64,000 bases of DNA from Verrucomicrobiia bacterium (GTDB lineage Bacteria > Verrucomicrobiota > Verrucomicrobiia > Limisphaerales > Fontisphaeraceae). Positions 45,820 to 58,414 of the stretch are shown here, one piece after another. The stretch covers positions 62,001 through 126,000 of the forward strand of contig JAOAIT010000027.1 in assembly GCA_026414565.1 (NCBI GenBank), read 5' to 3'. The notes under the pieces were generated by a model, which was not told the origin of the DNA, did no database searches, and was given only the letters and a program-made list of their open reading frames with translations. The translations under genes were made by a program, and so were the position numbers. Every line of letters starts with the position of its first letter. Within the stretch, counting starts at the first letter, position 1.

Positions 45820-47100
45820 ATGAACGCCGAAATCTTATCCGTATTAGAGTACTGGGAACGCGAGAAGGGGATTTCGCGTGAGGAATTGATCAAGATCCTC
45901 AACGATTCCCTGCTGGCGTCCGCGAAACGGGCGGTAGGCCCCGCCCGGGAACTGCGTTGCACGATTGACCCCAAGAGCGGGGAGATCAAGGCGTTTGCTC
46001 GTCTGGTGGTGGTCCAGAAGGTGGTATCCAAACATGACCAAATTTCCCTATTTGACGCCCGGCGGGTCAAACCGGACGCGCAACTGGGGGAGGAGGTCGA
46101 GATAGAGGTGACGCCGGCGGGTTTTGGGCGGATCGCCAGCCAGCACGCGCGGCAGATTCTGACGCAGCTTTTGCGGCGGCATGAGAAGCGCCTGGTCTAT
46201 GAGGAGTTTAAGGATCAGGTGGGGGGCTTGATCACCGGGGTGGTGCGCCGGTTCGAGCGGTCGGATGTGTATGTGGATTTGGGCAAATGCGAGGCGGTGC
46301 TGCCCAACCGGGAACGGGTGCCCAATGAGGATTTCCAGCCCAATGACCGCGTGTTGTTCTATTTGAAGGCGGTGCAGGACACGCCCCGGGGGCCGGAGAT
46401 TATTCTCTCGCGGGCGGATCCGGAGTTTGTGATCAAGCTGTTCAAGCGGGAGGTGTCGGAGATCAATGACGGCACCATCGAGATCAAGGCCATTGCGCGG
46501 GAGCCGGGTTTCCGGACCAAGATTGCCGTGTACACGCGGGATCCGAAGGTGGATCCGGTGGGGGCGTGTGTGGGGCTGCGCGGGGCGCGGGTGCGGAACA
46601 TTGTGCGGGAGCTGAACAATGAAAAGGTGGACATCATCCCGTGGGATCCCAACATCCGCAATTTGATCACCAACGCGCTGAGTCCGGCCCGGATTAAATC
46701 ATTTGAGATTGACGAGGCCCGGCGGCGGGTGAAAATCTGGGTCAGCGAGGATCAGCTCTCCCTGGCGATCGGCCGGCGCGGGCAGAACGCGCGGCTGACC
46801 TCGCGCCTGACCGGCTGGGAAGTGGATATTGAGGCGGAGGCGGTGGCGCCGGTTGGCGGTTTTGCCGAGAAGGTGGCGCAAGCCATCGAGACGTTGGCGG
46901 CCATTCCGGGCATCAACCGGGAGATGGCCGATGCGCTGGTGCACGGCGGGTTGACCAGCCTGGAAGATGTGCTGCAGGCGGGCGAGGGGTATCTTGCCAG
47001 TCTGGAGCGGGTGGGCGAGCACGCGGCGGCGATCATGCAGGCCGCGCGCGAGGAAGCCGCCCGGCGGCAGATCAAACTGGGCGAAACCACCGCCGCCTAA
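45820..47100 (+). CDS. nusA: Transcription termination/antitermination factor NusA
   Basis: A 426-residue RNA polymerase-binding factor. It has an N-terminal RNAP-binding domain (about 1-125), an S1 domain (GVVRRFERSDVYVDLG) and two KH domains with VGLRGARVRNI and AIGRRGQNARLTSRL. A C-terminal helix-hairpin-helix repeat of about 60 residues has IPGINREMADALVHGG. The ATG at 45820 (MNAEILSVLEYWERE) is chosen because the upstream frame runs through the leader terminator hairpin. It is first in the nusA-infB-rbfA-nrnA-truB-ribF run. The rimP gene that usually precedes nusA is absent, and the upstream neighbour is on the other strand. Confidence 0.96.
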   Translation: MNAEILSVLEYWEREKGISREELIKILNDSLLASAKRAVGPARELRCTIDPKSGEIKAFARLVVVQKVVSKHDQISLFDARRVKPDAQLGEEVEIEVTPAGFGRIASQHARQILTQLLRRHEKRLVYEEFKDQVGGLITGVVRRFERSDVYVDLGKCEAVLPNRERVPNEDFQPNDRVLFYLKAVQDTPRGPEIILSRADPEFVIKLFKREVSEINDGTIEIKAIAREPGFRTKIAVYTRDPKVDPVGACVGLRGARVRNIVRELNNEKVDIIPWDPNIRNLITNALSPARIKSFEIDEARRRVKIWVSEDQLSLAIGRRGQNARLTSRLTGWEVDIEAEAVAPVGGFAEKVAQAIETLAAIPGINREMADALVHGGLTSLEDVLQAGEGYLASLERVGEHAAAIMQAAREEAARRQIKLGETTAA

Positions 47101-47183
47101 GGGAAAAGAGACGGATGACAACTGTCCTTGCTTCAGTGTGCGCATGAAAACGCCACGACAGCGGCGGCGGTTGGGAATAAATT

Positions 47184-49853
47184 ATGCCTGTTCGGATTTA
47201 CGAAATTGCCCGCAAACTGGGCCTCGAAAGCAAGGTTGTCCTGGCCAAGGCCAAGGAGCTGGGCATCACCACGGCCAAGGTGCCCGCCAGCACCCTCGAT
47301 AAGATCACCGCCGAGTATCTCGAACAGCACCTGCCCCATCCGGAGACCCCGGCCGCCGCGCCCGCCGAACCCCCCCGGGAGGCCCCCGCGCCGCTCGAAG
47401 AGATCAAAGTAGTCACCGAAGCCTCCGCCGCCGAAGCCGAGGCGGCAGTGGAGCCGGCCGCGGCGCCTGTGGAAACCCCGGCGGCGCCCGAGGCGCCAGC
47501 CATGGTGGAAGCGGCCCCGCCGGCGGCGCCGGTGCTGGCCATGGTGGTGACGCCTCCGGCGGAAACCACCACCGCCACCCCGGCGGCTCCGGAAACGGTG
47601 CCGGCGGAGATTGTGCCGCCCGCTGACAAGGCGGCGCCGGCCGAGGCGCCGGCCCCCGTGGAGGCTCCGCCTCCCACCGTGGTTTCTCTGGTGGAGACTC
47701 CGCCGCCCGCCCCGGCTCCGGCCGAACCGGCCTCCCTCGCCGTGGCCCCTGCGGCGGCCCCGGTGGTGGCGGCTCCGCCGCCTGCGCCGGCCGCCCCCGC
47801 CCCGGCGGCTCCTGCGGAGCCTCCGGCGCCGCCGCCGCCCCCGCCTGCCCCGCCGCCGCCGCCCAAACCCCAGATTGGCGAGAAGGTGGGCTTTGTGGAT
47901 TTGAAGAAGCTGGGCTTTGGGCGTCCGGCCGCCAAGGCCGCGCCGCCGCCCAAACCGGAGCGGGAGAAGGAGAAAGAGAAGGAGAAACCGGCCAGGAAAC
48001 CGGAGCCGCCGCGGCCGGCCGCGGCGCCGCGGGCGCCGGTGATTGTGGCGCCGGCCAACGCGCCGGTGATCACGATGAAGCCGCCGATCATCGTGCGGGA
48101 TCTGGCGGAGAAAATGAACCGGCGGCCCTTCCAGATCATTGCGGATTTGATGGAGTCGGGCGTGTTTGCCACGGTGAATCAGGCGATTGATGAGGCGGTG
48201 GCGACGCGCATTTGCGCCAAGCACGGCTTCCGTTTCGAGCTGGAGCGGCGCGATCGGAGCAAGGCGGTGCATCCGGTGGTGCGGAAGGCGCCGGACGTGG
48301 ATCCGGAGGACAAGCCGGAGGATCTCAAGCCGCGGCCGCCGGTGGTCACCATCATGGGCCATGTGGATCACGGGAAGACGACGCTGCTGGACGTGATCCG
48401 CAAGTCCAACGTGGCCGCCGGCGAGGCGGGCGGGATCACGCAGCACATCGGGGCCTACACCATTTCTTTTCCGCATCCCGATGACAAGCGGCGGATTCAG
48501 CAGATCACCTTCCTGGACACCCCGGGCCATGCGGCCTTCAGCGCCATGCGGGCGCGCGGGGCCAACGTGACGGACATTGTGGTGCTGGTGGTGGCGGCCA
48601 ATGACGGGGTGATGCCGCAGACGCTGGAGGCGCTGAGCCACGCGCAGGCGGCCAAGGTGCCGATCATCGTGGCCATCAACAAGTGCGATCATCCCGCCGC
48701 CAACCCGTTGAAGGTGCGGCAGCAGCTTAATGACAAGGGGCTGGTGCCGGATGAATGGGGCGGCAACACCATTTATGTGGAATGCTCGGCGCTGACCGGC
48801 AAGGGGGTGGACAAGCTGCTGGAGATGATTTTGTTGCAGGCCGATCTGCTCGAGCTCAAGGCCAATCCCAACCGCCCGGCCTCGGGCAACGTGATCGAGT
48901 CCGGGCTGGAGCCGGGCGGGCCGACGGCGACGGTGCTGGTGCGCAAGGGGACGTTGAAGGTGGGGCAGGTGATCCTGTGCGGGCAGTATTACGGCAAGGT
49001 GCGGGCCCTGATCAATGAGGACGGCCAGCGGCTCAAGGAGGCCGGGCCGTCGTACGCGGTGAAGGTGCTGGGGTTGAACGGCATCCCGGAGGCCGGCCTG
49101 GCCTTCCAGGTGGTGAAGGACGAGAAGGAGGCCCGCGAAGCGGCCGAGAAGGTGGCCATGGAGCACCGGGCGCGCGCCCAGGAGGTGCGCCAGGTGATGA
49201 CGTTGGAAAACCTGATGGACAAGCTGAAGGCCACCAACGAGAAGGTGCTGCGGGTGGTGGTGAAGGCGGACACGCAAGGCTCGGTGGAGGCGATTGTCGA
49301 GGCCCTCAAGCGCATCGAGTCCACCAAGGTGTCGCTGGAGATTGTGCACAGCGCGGTGGGGACGATCAGCGAAAACGATGTGGTGCTGGCGGCGGCGGCG
49401 AAGGCGGTCATCCTGGGCTTCCACACCCGGGTGGACAGCGAGGCGGCCGAGGCGGCCAAACGGGAGGGGGTCCAGATCAAGCTGTATGCCATCATTTACG
49501 AGCTGATTGACCAGGTGCGCGATGCCATGGCCGGCCTGCTGGAGCCGATCATCAAGGAAACGGTGATTGGCGCGGCCGAGGTGCGCAAGGTGTTCACCCT
49601 GTCCAAGGGGGGCAACGTGGCCGGCTGCATGGTGGTCCACGGCCGGGTGGCGCGGGGCAAGGCGCGCGTGGTGCGGCGGCGCAATGTCATTTACGAGGGC
49701 CTCATCAGCTCGCTGCGCCGCTTCCAGGACGAGGTGAACGAAGTGCGGGCCGGCATGGAGTGCGGCATCCGCCTGGATGGTTTCAACGAGTTTCAGGAAA
49801 ATGACACCATCGAGTGCTACATCCTCGAGAAGGTGGCCCAGAAACTGGAATAA
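47184..49853 (+). CDS. infB: Translation initiation factor IF-2
   Basis: An 889-residue GTPase that brings initiator tRNA to the ribosome. The N-terminal IF2N helix ([16 protein letters not shown]) is followed by a long, low-complexity linker rich in P, A and E (about 55-250). The G domain has GHVDHGKT at residues 392-399, then DTPGHAAF and NKCD, and domains II-IV end near [24 protein letters not shown], read in two parts. The start follows a short gap of 83 bases after nusA; the ylxR gene often found there is missing. The unusually long Pro/Ala linker is typical of high-GC genomes and explains the size. Confidence 0.97.
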   Translation: MPVRIYEIARKLGLESKVVLAKAKELGITTAKVPASTLDKITAEYLEQHLPHPETPAAAPAEPPREAPAPLEEIKVVTEASAAEAEAAVEPAAAPVETPAAPEAPAMVEAAPPAAPVLAMVVTPPAETTTATPAAPETVPAEIVPPADKAAPAEAPAPVEAPPPTVVSLVETPPPAPAPAEPASLAVAPAAAPVVAAPPPAPAAPAPAAPAEPPAPPPPPPAPPPPPKPQIGEKVGFVDLKKLGFGRPAAKAAPPPKPEREKEKEKEKPARKPEPPRPAAAPRAPVIVAPANAPVITMKPPIIVRDLAEKMNRRPFQIIADLMESGVFATVNQAIDEAVATRICAKHGFRFELERRDRSKAVHPVVRKAPDVDPEDKPEDLKPRPPVVTIMGHVDHGKTTLLDVIRKSNVAAGEAGGITQHIGAYTISFPHPDDKRRIQQITFLDTPGHAAFSAMRARGANVTDIVVLVVAANDGVMPQTLEALSHAQAAKVPIIVAINKCDHPAANPLKVRQQLNDKGLVPDEWGGNTIYVECSALTGKGVDKLLEMILLQADLLELKANPNRPASGNVIESGLEPGGPTATVLVRKGTLKVGQVILCGQYYGKVRALINEDGQRLKEAGPSYAVKVLGLNGIPEAGLAFQVVKDEKEAREAAEKVAMEHRARAQEVRQVMTLENLMDKLKATNEKVLRVVVKADTQGSVEAIVEALKRIESTKVSLEIVHSAVGTISENDVVLAAAAKAVILGFHTRVDSEAAEAAKREGVQIKLYAIIYELIDQVRDAMAGLLEPIIKETVIGAAEVRKVFTLSKGGNVAGCMVVHGRVARGKARVVRRRNVIYEGLISSLRRFQDEVNEVRAGMECGIRLDGFNEFQENDTIECYILEKVAQKLE

Positions 49854-49870
49854 CCCCTGACTTTCCCGCC

Positions 49871-50251
49871 ATGTCCGTGCGAGTTGAACGGGTGCGCGAA
49901 CTGCTCAAGCGCGAGCTGGGTGAACTCATCCGCCGGCAGTTGCCGGTGGACGAGGCCGGGCTGATCACGGTGAACGAGGTGACGGTGACCGGCGATCTGC
50001 AGAATGCCACGGTGTATTTCAGCATCCTGGGCGGGCCGGAGCAGCAGAAACGCGGCGAGGAGCTGCTGCAGCAGCGGCGGCTGCTGTTGCAAAACCTGCT
50101 CGGCCAGTCGGTGGTGCTGAAGTACACGCCGCATTTGAAGTTCGTGCGCGATGATTCCATCGCCCGCGGCGATCGCGTGCTGCGGATTCTCGACGAGCTG
50201 GAGAAGCAAACGCCCCCCGGGGATCGTGAAAGCCCGCCCAAAGATTCTTGA
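49871..50251 (+). CDS. rbfA: Ribosome-binding factor A
   Basis: A 126-residue KH-like protein needed for 30S maturation. It starts MSVRVERVRELLKREL, has ITVNEVTVTGDLQNATVYFS as the beta strands of the fold and KYTPHLKFVRDDSI near the end, and finishes with a charged tail. The ATG at 49871 is 17 bases after the infB stop; the longer frame overlaps infB and is not conserved-looking. It overlaps the next gene by 26 bases. Confidence 0.93.
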   Translation: MSVRVERVRELLKRELGELIRRQLPVDEAGLITVNEVTVTGDLQNATVYFSILGGPEQQKRGEELLQQRRLLLQNLLGQSVVLKYTPHLKFVRDDSIARGDRVLRILDELEKQTPPGDRESPPKDS

Positions 50252-51212
50252 ACGGCTGATCGCCGAGCTGCGGCAGCATCAGCGTTTTTGCGTGGTGGGC
50301 CATGTGCGCCCCGATGGGGACTGCATTGGCTCGCAACTGGCGATGACCCTGGCGCTGCAGGCGCAGGGGAAGGAGGTGGTCTGCTGGAATGAGGACGCCG
50401 TGCCCTCCAAGCTGCGGTTTCTGGATCCGGATCACCTGCTGCGGAAGCCGCAGGCCAACGGGGAGTTTGACTGTGTGATTGCGCTGGATTGCGCCTGTGT
50501 GGAGCGCCTGGGGCGCGCGGCGCAGTGCATCGAGCGGCGGCGGGTGCTGCTCAACATTGATCATCATCCCAGCAACACCCGCTACGGCGACATCAACTGG
50601 GTGGCCGCCCGCGCGCCGTCCACCGGCGAGCTGGTGTTCCGGCTGTTGAAGGAAATCGGCTGGCCCATCACGCCGCACATCGCCGACTGCCTGTTCACGG
50701 CGGTCTCCACGGACACGGGATCTTTTCAATATCCCACCACGCTGCCGAGCACCTATCACGTGGCGGCGGAGCTGGTGAAGCGGGGGGCCAACCTGGCCAA
50801 GATCTGCGACGAGGTGTACCAGTCCTATTCGCTGTCGCGGGTGCGGCTGGTGCGCCATCTGTACAACAAGTTTCGCCTGACGCATCGGGATCAGATTGCC
50901 TACTTCTGGCTCAAGCAGGCCGACTTTGCCCGCACGGGCGCGGCCAAGGAAGACGCCGAGGGCCTGATTGACCACCTCCGGGCCATTGAGCCGGTGGTGG
51001 TGGCGATGGTGTTTGAGGAGGTGGCGCCGGAGCTGATCCGGGTGAGCTTTCGCAGCAAGCGCCCGGAGGTGGACGTGAACAAGATCGCCGCGCAGTTTGG
51101 CGGCGGCGGCCACGCGGCGGCGGCCGGGGCGCGGGTGGCGGGCAGTCCGCTCTCGGTGCAGCGGCGGGTGCTGGCCGCGGTGCGCAAGGCGCTGGAGGCT
51201 GCGGGGATTTAA
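50226..51212 (+). CDS. nrnA: DHH-family oligoribonuclease/pAp phosphatase (NrnA-like)
   Basis: A 328-residue DHH/DHHA1 phosphoesterase of the NrnA group, which degrades nanoRNA and dephosphorylates pAp. The metal-binding motifs are VVGHVRPDGDCIGSQLA, IALDCA and LLNIDHHPSN, with the DHHA1 motif GGGGHAAAAGA at the C-terminus. The GTG at 50226 is chosen because the longer frame reads through rbfA in another phase and lacks features. It overlaps rbfA by 26 bases and is followed 2 bases later by truB, so all are one transcript. This position between rbfA and truB is common in bacteria. Confidence 0.92.
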   Translation: MKARPKILERLIAELRQHQRFCVVGHVRPDGDCIGSQLAMTLALQAQGKEVVCWNEDAVPSKLRFLDPDHLLRKPQANGEFDCVIALDCACVERLGRAAQCIERRRVLLNIDHHPSNTRYGDINWVAARAPSTGELVFRLLKEIGWPITPHIADCLFTAVSTDTGSFQYPTTLPSTYHVAAELVKRGANLAKICDEVYQSYSLSRVRLVRHLYNKFRLTHRDQIAYFWLKQADFARTGAAKEDAEGLIDHLRAIEPVVVAMVFEEVAPELIRVSFRSKRPEVDVNKIAAQFGGGGHAAAAGARVAGSPLSVQRRVLAAVRKALEAAGI

Positions 51213-51214
51213 CC

Positions 51215-51937
51215 ATGCCGATACGCGAATTTTCTCCTCTGGATGGGGCCCTGCTGGTGGACAAGCCCGCCGGCCCCACCAGCCATGACGTGGTGGATGT
51301 GATCCGCCATCAATTCCAGCTCAAGAAGGTGGGCCATTGCGGGACGCTGGATCCCGGGGCCACGGGGCTGCTGGTGCTGGTGCTGGGGCTGGCGACGCGC
51401 CTGTCGGACAAGTTCATGGCGGCGGACAAGGTGTATGAGGGCGCCATCAAGCTGGGCGAGACCACGGATTCCTACGATGCGGATGGGAAGGTGCTGGCGC
51501 GCGCGGCGGTGCCGGCGGTGACGCTGGAGCAGCTCAACGAGCTGGCGGCCGTGTTTGAAGGGGATCAGATGCAACTGCCGCCGATGGTCAGCGCGGTGAA
51601 GAAGGACGGGGTGCCGCTGTACAAGCTGGCGCGCAAGGGCATCGAGGTGGAGCGCAAGGAGCGGCTGGTGCACATCTACCGGTTTCGTTTTGTGGCGGTG
51701 GAGCCGCCGCTGGCGTGGTTCCGGGTGGCCTGCACCAAGGGCACCTATGTGCGCACGCTGGCCCATGATTTCGGGCAGCGCCTGGGCTGCGGGGCCCATC
51801 TCAAACATCTGCGCCGGACGGCCTCGGGGCAGTTTGACGTGGCGCAGGCCGCGCCCTTCGAGGAGATCCTCCACTGGACACCCGCGGAGCTGGAGGCGCA
51901 CATCATCCCCTTCCTGAAACTGGTGCGGATGGAATAA
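51215..51937 (+). CDS. truB: tRNA pseudouridine(55) synthase TruB
   Basis: A 240-residue enzyme that makes pseudouridine 55 in the T-loop of tRNAs. The catalytic D46 lies in HCGTLDPGATGLLVL. The segments KVYEGAIKLGETTDSYDADG, AVKKDGVPLYKLARKG and CTKGTYVRTLAHDFG are characteristic. It is shorter than E. coli TruB because the C-terminal PUA-like extension is missing, which is normal in many phyla. Its start is 2 bases after the nrnA stop and ribF begins 36 bases later. Confidence 0.95.
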   Translation: MPIREFSPLDGALLVDKPAGPTSHDVVDVIRHQFQLKKVGHCGTLDPGATGLLVLVLGLATRLSDKFMAADKVYEGAIKLGETTDSYDADGKVLARAAVPAVTLEQLNELAAVFEGDQMQLPPMVSAVKKDGVPLYKLARKGIEVERKERLVHIYRFRFVAVEPPLAWFRVACTKGTYVRTLAHDFGQRLGCGAHLKHLRRTASGQFDVAQAAPFEEILHWTPAELEAHIIPFLKLVRME

Positions 51938-51973
51938 GGGCCGGCGGGGCGGCCCGCACTTTCTGCGGCGGCG

Positions 51974-52897
51974 ATGCGCATCATTCATCAACCGGCGGAA
52001 TTGGCGGCCCAGGGGCGGTCGGTGTGCGCCGCGATAGGCGTGTTTGACGGCGTGCACCGCGGGCATCAGGCGGTGATGGGCCAGGCGGTGCGCGAGGCGG
52101 CGCAGCGGGGCGGGGTGGCGCTGGCCATCACCTTTGACCGCCATCCGCGCAGCGTGGTGGACCCGGAGCGCGCGCCGGCCCTGATTCAACCGCTTTCCCG
52201 CAAACTGGCCGCGCTGGCGGCGGCGGGGGCGGAGGTGGCGCTGGTGTTTCATTTTGACGAGGCCTTCCGCCGGCAGACGGCGGAGGCGTTTGTGCGCTCG
52301 CTGCAGGAGGGTTTGGGCTCGCTGGCCAGCCTGAGTGTGGGGGCCAATTTTTTCTTCGGGCACGGCCGCGCCGGCAATGTGGCGGTGTTGCAGGAGCTGG
52401 GGCGGCGGCACGGGTTTGCGGTGCACGTGGCCGAGCCGGTGTTGCACGGGGGCGAGCCGATCAGCAGCACGCGGGTGCGCGCCGCCATCCGGGCCGGACA
52501 GTTGGCCGAGGTGTCGGCCATGCTGGGGCGGCCGTATGCCGTGTGCGGGCCGGTGCAGCGCGGGCAGGGCCTGGGCCGGCAACTGGGTTTTCCCACCGCC
52601 AACGTGGCGGTGGCCGGGCTGGAGATGCCGCCCCTGGGCGTGTATGCGGCGCGGGTCCTCCTGCCGGACGGGCCGCATCCGGCGGTGGTGAACTGGGGGC
52701 GGCGGCCCACGGTGGCCGGGGGCGCGGTGGCGGCGCAATTTGAAGTGCATCTGCCCGGCTGGCAGGGGGATTTGTACGGGCAGGAGCTGGAGGTGCAACT
52801 GGGCCGGTATTTGCGGGGCGAGCAACGCTTTGGGGATGTGGCGGCGCTGCAGGCGCAAATTGCGCGTGATGTGGCTGCGGCGCTGGCCGACGGCTGA
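51974..52897 (+). CDS. ribF: Bifunctional riboflavin kinase/FAD synthetase RibF
   Basis: A 307-residue enzyme that phosphorylates riboflavin to FMN and adenylates it to FAD. The N-terminal nucleotidyltransferase has AIGVFDGVHRGHQAV and FDRHP, with ISSTRVRAAI at its end. The C-terminal kinase has GQGLGRQLGFPTANVAV and VNWGRRPTV. It is the last gene of the nusA operon and full length. No FMN riboswitch precedes it, as it is embedded in the operon. Confidence 0.95.
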   Translation: MRIIHQPAELAAQGRSVCAAIGVFDGVHRGHQAVMGQAVREAAQRGGVALAITFDRHPRSVVDPERAPALIQPLSRKLAALAAAGAEVALVFHFDEAFRRQTAEAFVRSLQEGLGSLASLSVGANFFFGHGRAGNVAVLQELGRRHGFAVHVAEPVLHGGEPISSTRVRAAIRAGQLAEVSAMLGRPYAVCGPVQRGQGLGRQLGFPTANVAVAGLEMPPLGVYAARVLLPDGPHPAVVNWGRRPTVAGGAVAAQFEVHLPGWQGDLYGQELEVQLGRYLRGEQRFGDVAALQAQIARDVAAALADG

Positions 52898-52999
52898 GCC
52901 GGCCGGGGGCAGGGCCGGGCTGGGGGGAATGCGGTGTTTCCGCGCTTGTCGTTCCGTTTTTCTCGTGCCAACATGCGCGGCAATCAACGCCAACTAATT

Positions 53000-53929
53000 A
53001 TGAGTAAAACCTGTCCACAACTGGGATTGTTCACGGCCATTCTGCCGGATTTAACCCTCAAGGAAATCGTCGAGTTTGCCGCGCGCGAGCGGCTCACCTG
53101 CCTGGAGATTGCCTGCTGGCCGGTGGGCAAGGCGGAGCGGAAGTTTGCCGGGGTGACGCATATTGACGTGGAGACGCTGACGGACAGCCAGGCCGATGAC
53201 CTTCGCGCCCTGTGCGCCCAGAACGGCATCACCATCAGCGGCCTGGGGTATTATCCCAATCCCCTGGACCCGGATCCCGAGGTCTCGCGCAAGGCGGTGA
53301 CGCATCTCAAAAAGGTCATCCGCGCCGCCCGCCGGCTGGGGCTGCGGCAGGTGAACACGTTTGTGGGGCGGGACTGGACGCGGACGGTGGACGAGAACTG
53401 GCCGCGGTTTTTGCGGGTGTGGAAGCCGTTGATTGCGTATGCGGAGGAGAATGATGTGCGGATTGGGATTGAGAACTGCCCGATGTTGTTCACCCGCGAC
53501 GAATGGCCGGGGGGCAAGAATCTGGCCACCTCGCCGGTGATCTGGCGCCGGATGTTTAATGACATTCCCTCGCCCTATTTCGGGTTGAATTATGATCCCT
53601 CGCATTTCATCCTGCAGCGGATGGATCCGCTCAGCCCGCTGGCGGAGTTCAAGGACAAGCTGTTCCATCTGCATGCCAAGGACATGCAGGTGCGGCAGGA
53701 TCGCCTGAATGAAGTGGGGGCCTTTGCCTTTCCCAAGGAATGGCACACGCCGCGCATCCCCGGCTACGGGGATATCCACTGGGGGGCGTTTTTTGCGAAG
53801 TTGCAGGAAATTGGCTATACGGGGCCGGTGTGCATCGAGGTGGAGGATCCCACCTTTGGCCCGACGCTGGAAGGGCGGCAGGCGGCCATCCGGGTGGCGC
53901 GCAACGTGCTGGCGCCCTACTGCGGCTGA
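53000..53929 (+). CDS. Xylose-isomerase-like TIM-barrel sugar epimerase/isomerase
   Basis: A 309-residue cytosolic TIM-barrel protein of the AP endonuclease 2/xylose isomerase-like fold. Metal ligands are visible in the order E in IGIENCPM, D and H in LNYDPSHF, H in LFHLHAKDM and E in VCIEVEDPTF. Members interconvert sugars or inositol derivatives, and in Verrucomicrobia they often accompany Gfo/Idh/MocA enzymes. The ATG at 53000 (MSKTCPQLGLF) fits the start of the barrel; an earlier ATG at 52973 is possible. It is probably a separate unit from the ribF operon. Confidence 0.88.
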   Translation: MSKTCPQLGLFTAILPDLTLKEIVEFAARERLTCLEIACWPVGKAERKFAGVTHIDVETLTDSQADDLRALCAQNGITISGLGYYPNPLDPDPEVSRKAVTHLKKVIRAARRLGLRQVNTFVGRDWTRTVDENWPRFLRVWKPLIAYAEENDVRIGIENCPMLFTRDEWPGGKNLATSPVIWRRMFNDIPSPYFGLNYDPSHFILQRMDPLSPLAEFKDKLFHLHAKDMQVRQDRLNEVGAFAFPKEWHTPRIPGYGDIHWGAFFAKLQEIGYTGPVCIEVEDPTFGPTLEGRQAAIRVARNVLAPYCG

Positions 53930-53950
53930 GCGGGGTGAAGGTTAGAAAGC

Positions 53951-53989
53951 AACGGGCCGCGTCTGGCGACGCGGCCCGTTTGATTTTGA
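53951..53989 (+). terminator. Terminator after the isomerase-like gene
   Basis: A perfect 13-bp stem (AACGGGCCGCGTC at 53951-53963 with its complement at 53968-53980) has a TGGC loop and is followed by TGATTTTGA. It lies between two convergent genes, 22 bases past the isomerase stop and 38 bases from the pyrophosphatase stop. It may act in both directions, though the minus side has no T run. Confidence 0.8.
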
Positions 53990-54027
53990 TTGATCCCCCC
54001 GCCGCCGGGGGCGGGGGTCAGGCCCGG

Positions 54028-56502
<2,475 letters not shown>

Positions 56503-56511
56503 AATCCGCGC

Positions 56512-56542
56512 ATTATTGCAGTAGCTAACCCAATTTTGCCAA
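56512..56542 (-). promoter_or_regulatory. Possible promoter of hppA
   Basis: On the minus strand TTGGCA (56537-56542) is followed 19 bases later by AATAAT (56512-56517), just upstream of the hppA ATG at 56502. The spacing is slightly long. The region is A/T-rich relative to its surroundings, which supports a promoter zone. Confidence 0.3.
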
Positions 56543-56678
56543 GTAAAAGTTTTTTACGTTTTTTGTTCAATCTTTGCCCGCCGCTTGCGTCCGGCCCCCG
56601 TCCGCGGGCGCGGGGGGGAGGGGGAGCGGGCGGGGGCGGTAAAAATTTCCGGTTGGCCCCCGGGCGGGGGGCTGCTAG

Positions 56679-57065
<387 letters not shown>

Positions 57066-57124
57066 GCGGCCGCCCGGGCCTTCCCCGGCGGGGGGCGGCG
57101 GGGGCGACCACAATCCCAGGCAGC

Positions 57125-57619
57125 ATGGTGCGCACCGTGATTTATCCGGGGAGTTTTGATCCGTTGACCAATGGCCATCTGGACATTGTGCAGCGGGCGG
57201 CGCGGTTGTTTGACCGGGTGATTGTGGCGGTGGCGGTGAGCGAGGGGAAGGGGCCGTTGTTTGATCTGGAGGAGCGGGTGTCGCTGATCCGGCGGGCGGT
57301 GATGACGATGCCCAATGTGGAGGTGGACTCGTTCACGGGCCTGCTGATTGATTATGTGGAGAAGCAGAACGGGCAGGCGGTGATCCGGGGGTTGCGGGCG
57401 GTGTCGGACTTTGAGTTTGAGTTTCAACTGGCGTTGATGAACCGCAAGCTCAACCCGCGGGTGGAAACGATCTTCATGATGCCCAAGGAGGCCTACACGT
57501 TTGTGAGCAGCCGGCTGGTGAAGGAGATTGCCACGCTGGGGGGGGATGTGGGGCCGTTTGTGCCGGCGCATGTGAAGGCGGCGTTGACGCGCAAACTGCG
57601 GCAGCGCCGGCGGCGATAA
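57125..57619 (+). CDS. coaD: Phosphopantetheine adenylyltransferase
   Basis: A 164-residue enzyme catalysing the penultimate step of coenzyme A synthesis. The nucleotidyltransferase signature is [18 protein letters not shown], with the TNGH motif. [18 protein letters not shown] and [13 protein letters not shown] are the other conserved blocks. It lies 59 bases after the P-II gene and 23 bases before yceD, so it may be cotranscribed with the yceD-rpmF-fabH genes downstream. Confidence 0.96.
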   Translation: MVRTVIYPGSFDPLTNGHLDIVQRAARLFDRVIVAVAVSEGKGPLFDLEERVSLIRRAVMTMPNVEVDSFTGLLIDYVEKQNGQAVIRGLRAVSDFEFEFQLALMNRKLNPRVETIFMMPKEAYTFVSSRLVKEIATLGGDVGPFVPAHVKAALTRKLRQRRRR

Positions 57620-57642
57620 AGGCGCAGAAAGCGAGGTGCAAC

Positions 57643-58125
57643 ATGGCGGTGCAGATCAGTTTGAGCCAGTTGGAGTTGCGCAACCTGCGGCTGGCGGGCG
57701 AGGTGGCGGTGGAGGAGCTGGACATGGACACCGGGGATGCGATGGTGCAGGTGCGGCAGCCGCTGGTGTACGAGCTGGAGGTGGAGAAGGTGGAGGCGGG
57801 GGTGTACGCGCACGGGCGGCTGGCGCTGCGGCTGCACTGCTGCTGCGTGCGGTGCCTGAAGGAATTTGAGCTGGAGCTGGAGCTGGCCGGGTGGTCCCGG
57901 CTGCTGCCGTTGAGCGGGGAGGAGGCGGTGCCGGTGGCAAAGGATGTTGTGGACTTGACGCCGGTCCTGCGGGAAGATATGCTATTGATCTTTCCGCAAC
58001 ATCCGTTGTGTGAACCGGGGTGCGGCGGGTTGCCGCAGTGGAAACAGATGCAAGCCAGTCCGCCGGCGGCGGGGGGCGTGAATTCCCCGTGGTCGGTGCT
58101 GGATCAATTGAAATTGGAATCGTGA
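57643..58125 (+). CDS. DUF177/YceD-family protein
   Basis: A 160-residue protein of the DUF177 (YceD) family, which is found upstream of rpmF across bacteria and is linked to rRNA accumulation. CCVRCLKEFELELEL (about 66-80) carries the CxxC-type cysteines typical of the group. LTPVLREDMLLIFPQHPLC and CGGLPQ near the C-terminus match the conserved LR(E/D)xxLLxxP-xCxxxCxGLCP pattern, with the final cysteine changed. Its position 25 bases before rpmF supports the identification. Confidence 0.88.
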   Translation: MAVQISLSQLELRNLRLAGEVAVEELDMDTGDAMVQVRQPLVYELEVEKVEAGVYAHGRLALRLHCCCVRCLKEFELELELAGWSRLLPLSGEEAVPVAKDVVDLTPVLREDMLLIFPQHPLCEPGCGGLPQWKQMQASPPAAGGVNSPWSVLDQLKLES

Positions 58126-58150
58126 CTGCCGCCAGGCAGGAAAGGCAAAT

Positions 58151-58339
58151 ATGGGTGTACCGAAACGCAAACCCTCGCGCAGCCGGCAGCGAATGCGGCG
58201 CGCCTACAACAGTGTGTTGACGCTTCCGCAGTTGAGCGTGTGCCCGCAGTGCGCGGCGCCGTACGTGCCCCACCGGGTGTGCCCGGCGTGCGGCTTCTAC
58301 CGCGGGCGCCAGGTGGTGACCGTGAAGGTGCAGGGTTGA
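58151..58339 (+). CDS. rpmF: Large ribosomal subunit protein bL32
   Basis: A 62-residue protein beginning MGVPKRKPSRSRQRMRRAYN, the typical basic start of bL32. A zinc finger follows with CPQC and CPAC pairs separated by YVPHRV. So this is the C+ (zinc-binding) form. It lies between yceD and fabH. The plsX gene that commonly separates rpmF from fabH is not here. Confidence 0.97.
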   Translation: MGVPKRKPSRSRQRMRRAYNSVLTLPQLSVCPQCAAPYVPHRVCPACGFYRGRQVVTVKVQG

Positions 58340-58414
58340 GGCAGCCCCGGGTCGGGCGGCGGTGCCGGCGGCCGGCCGGCCGCCCCGCCGCGCTGATTCC
58401 GGGAGTTTCACGGC

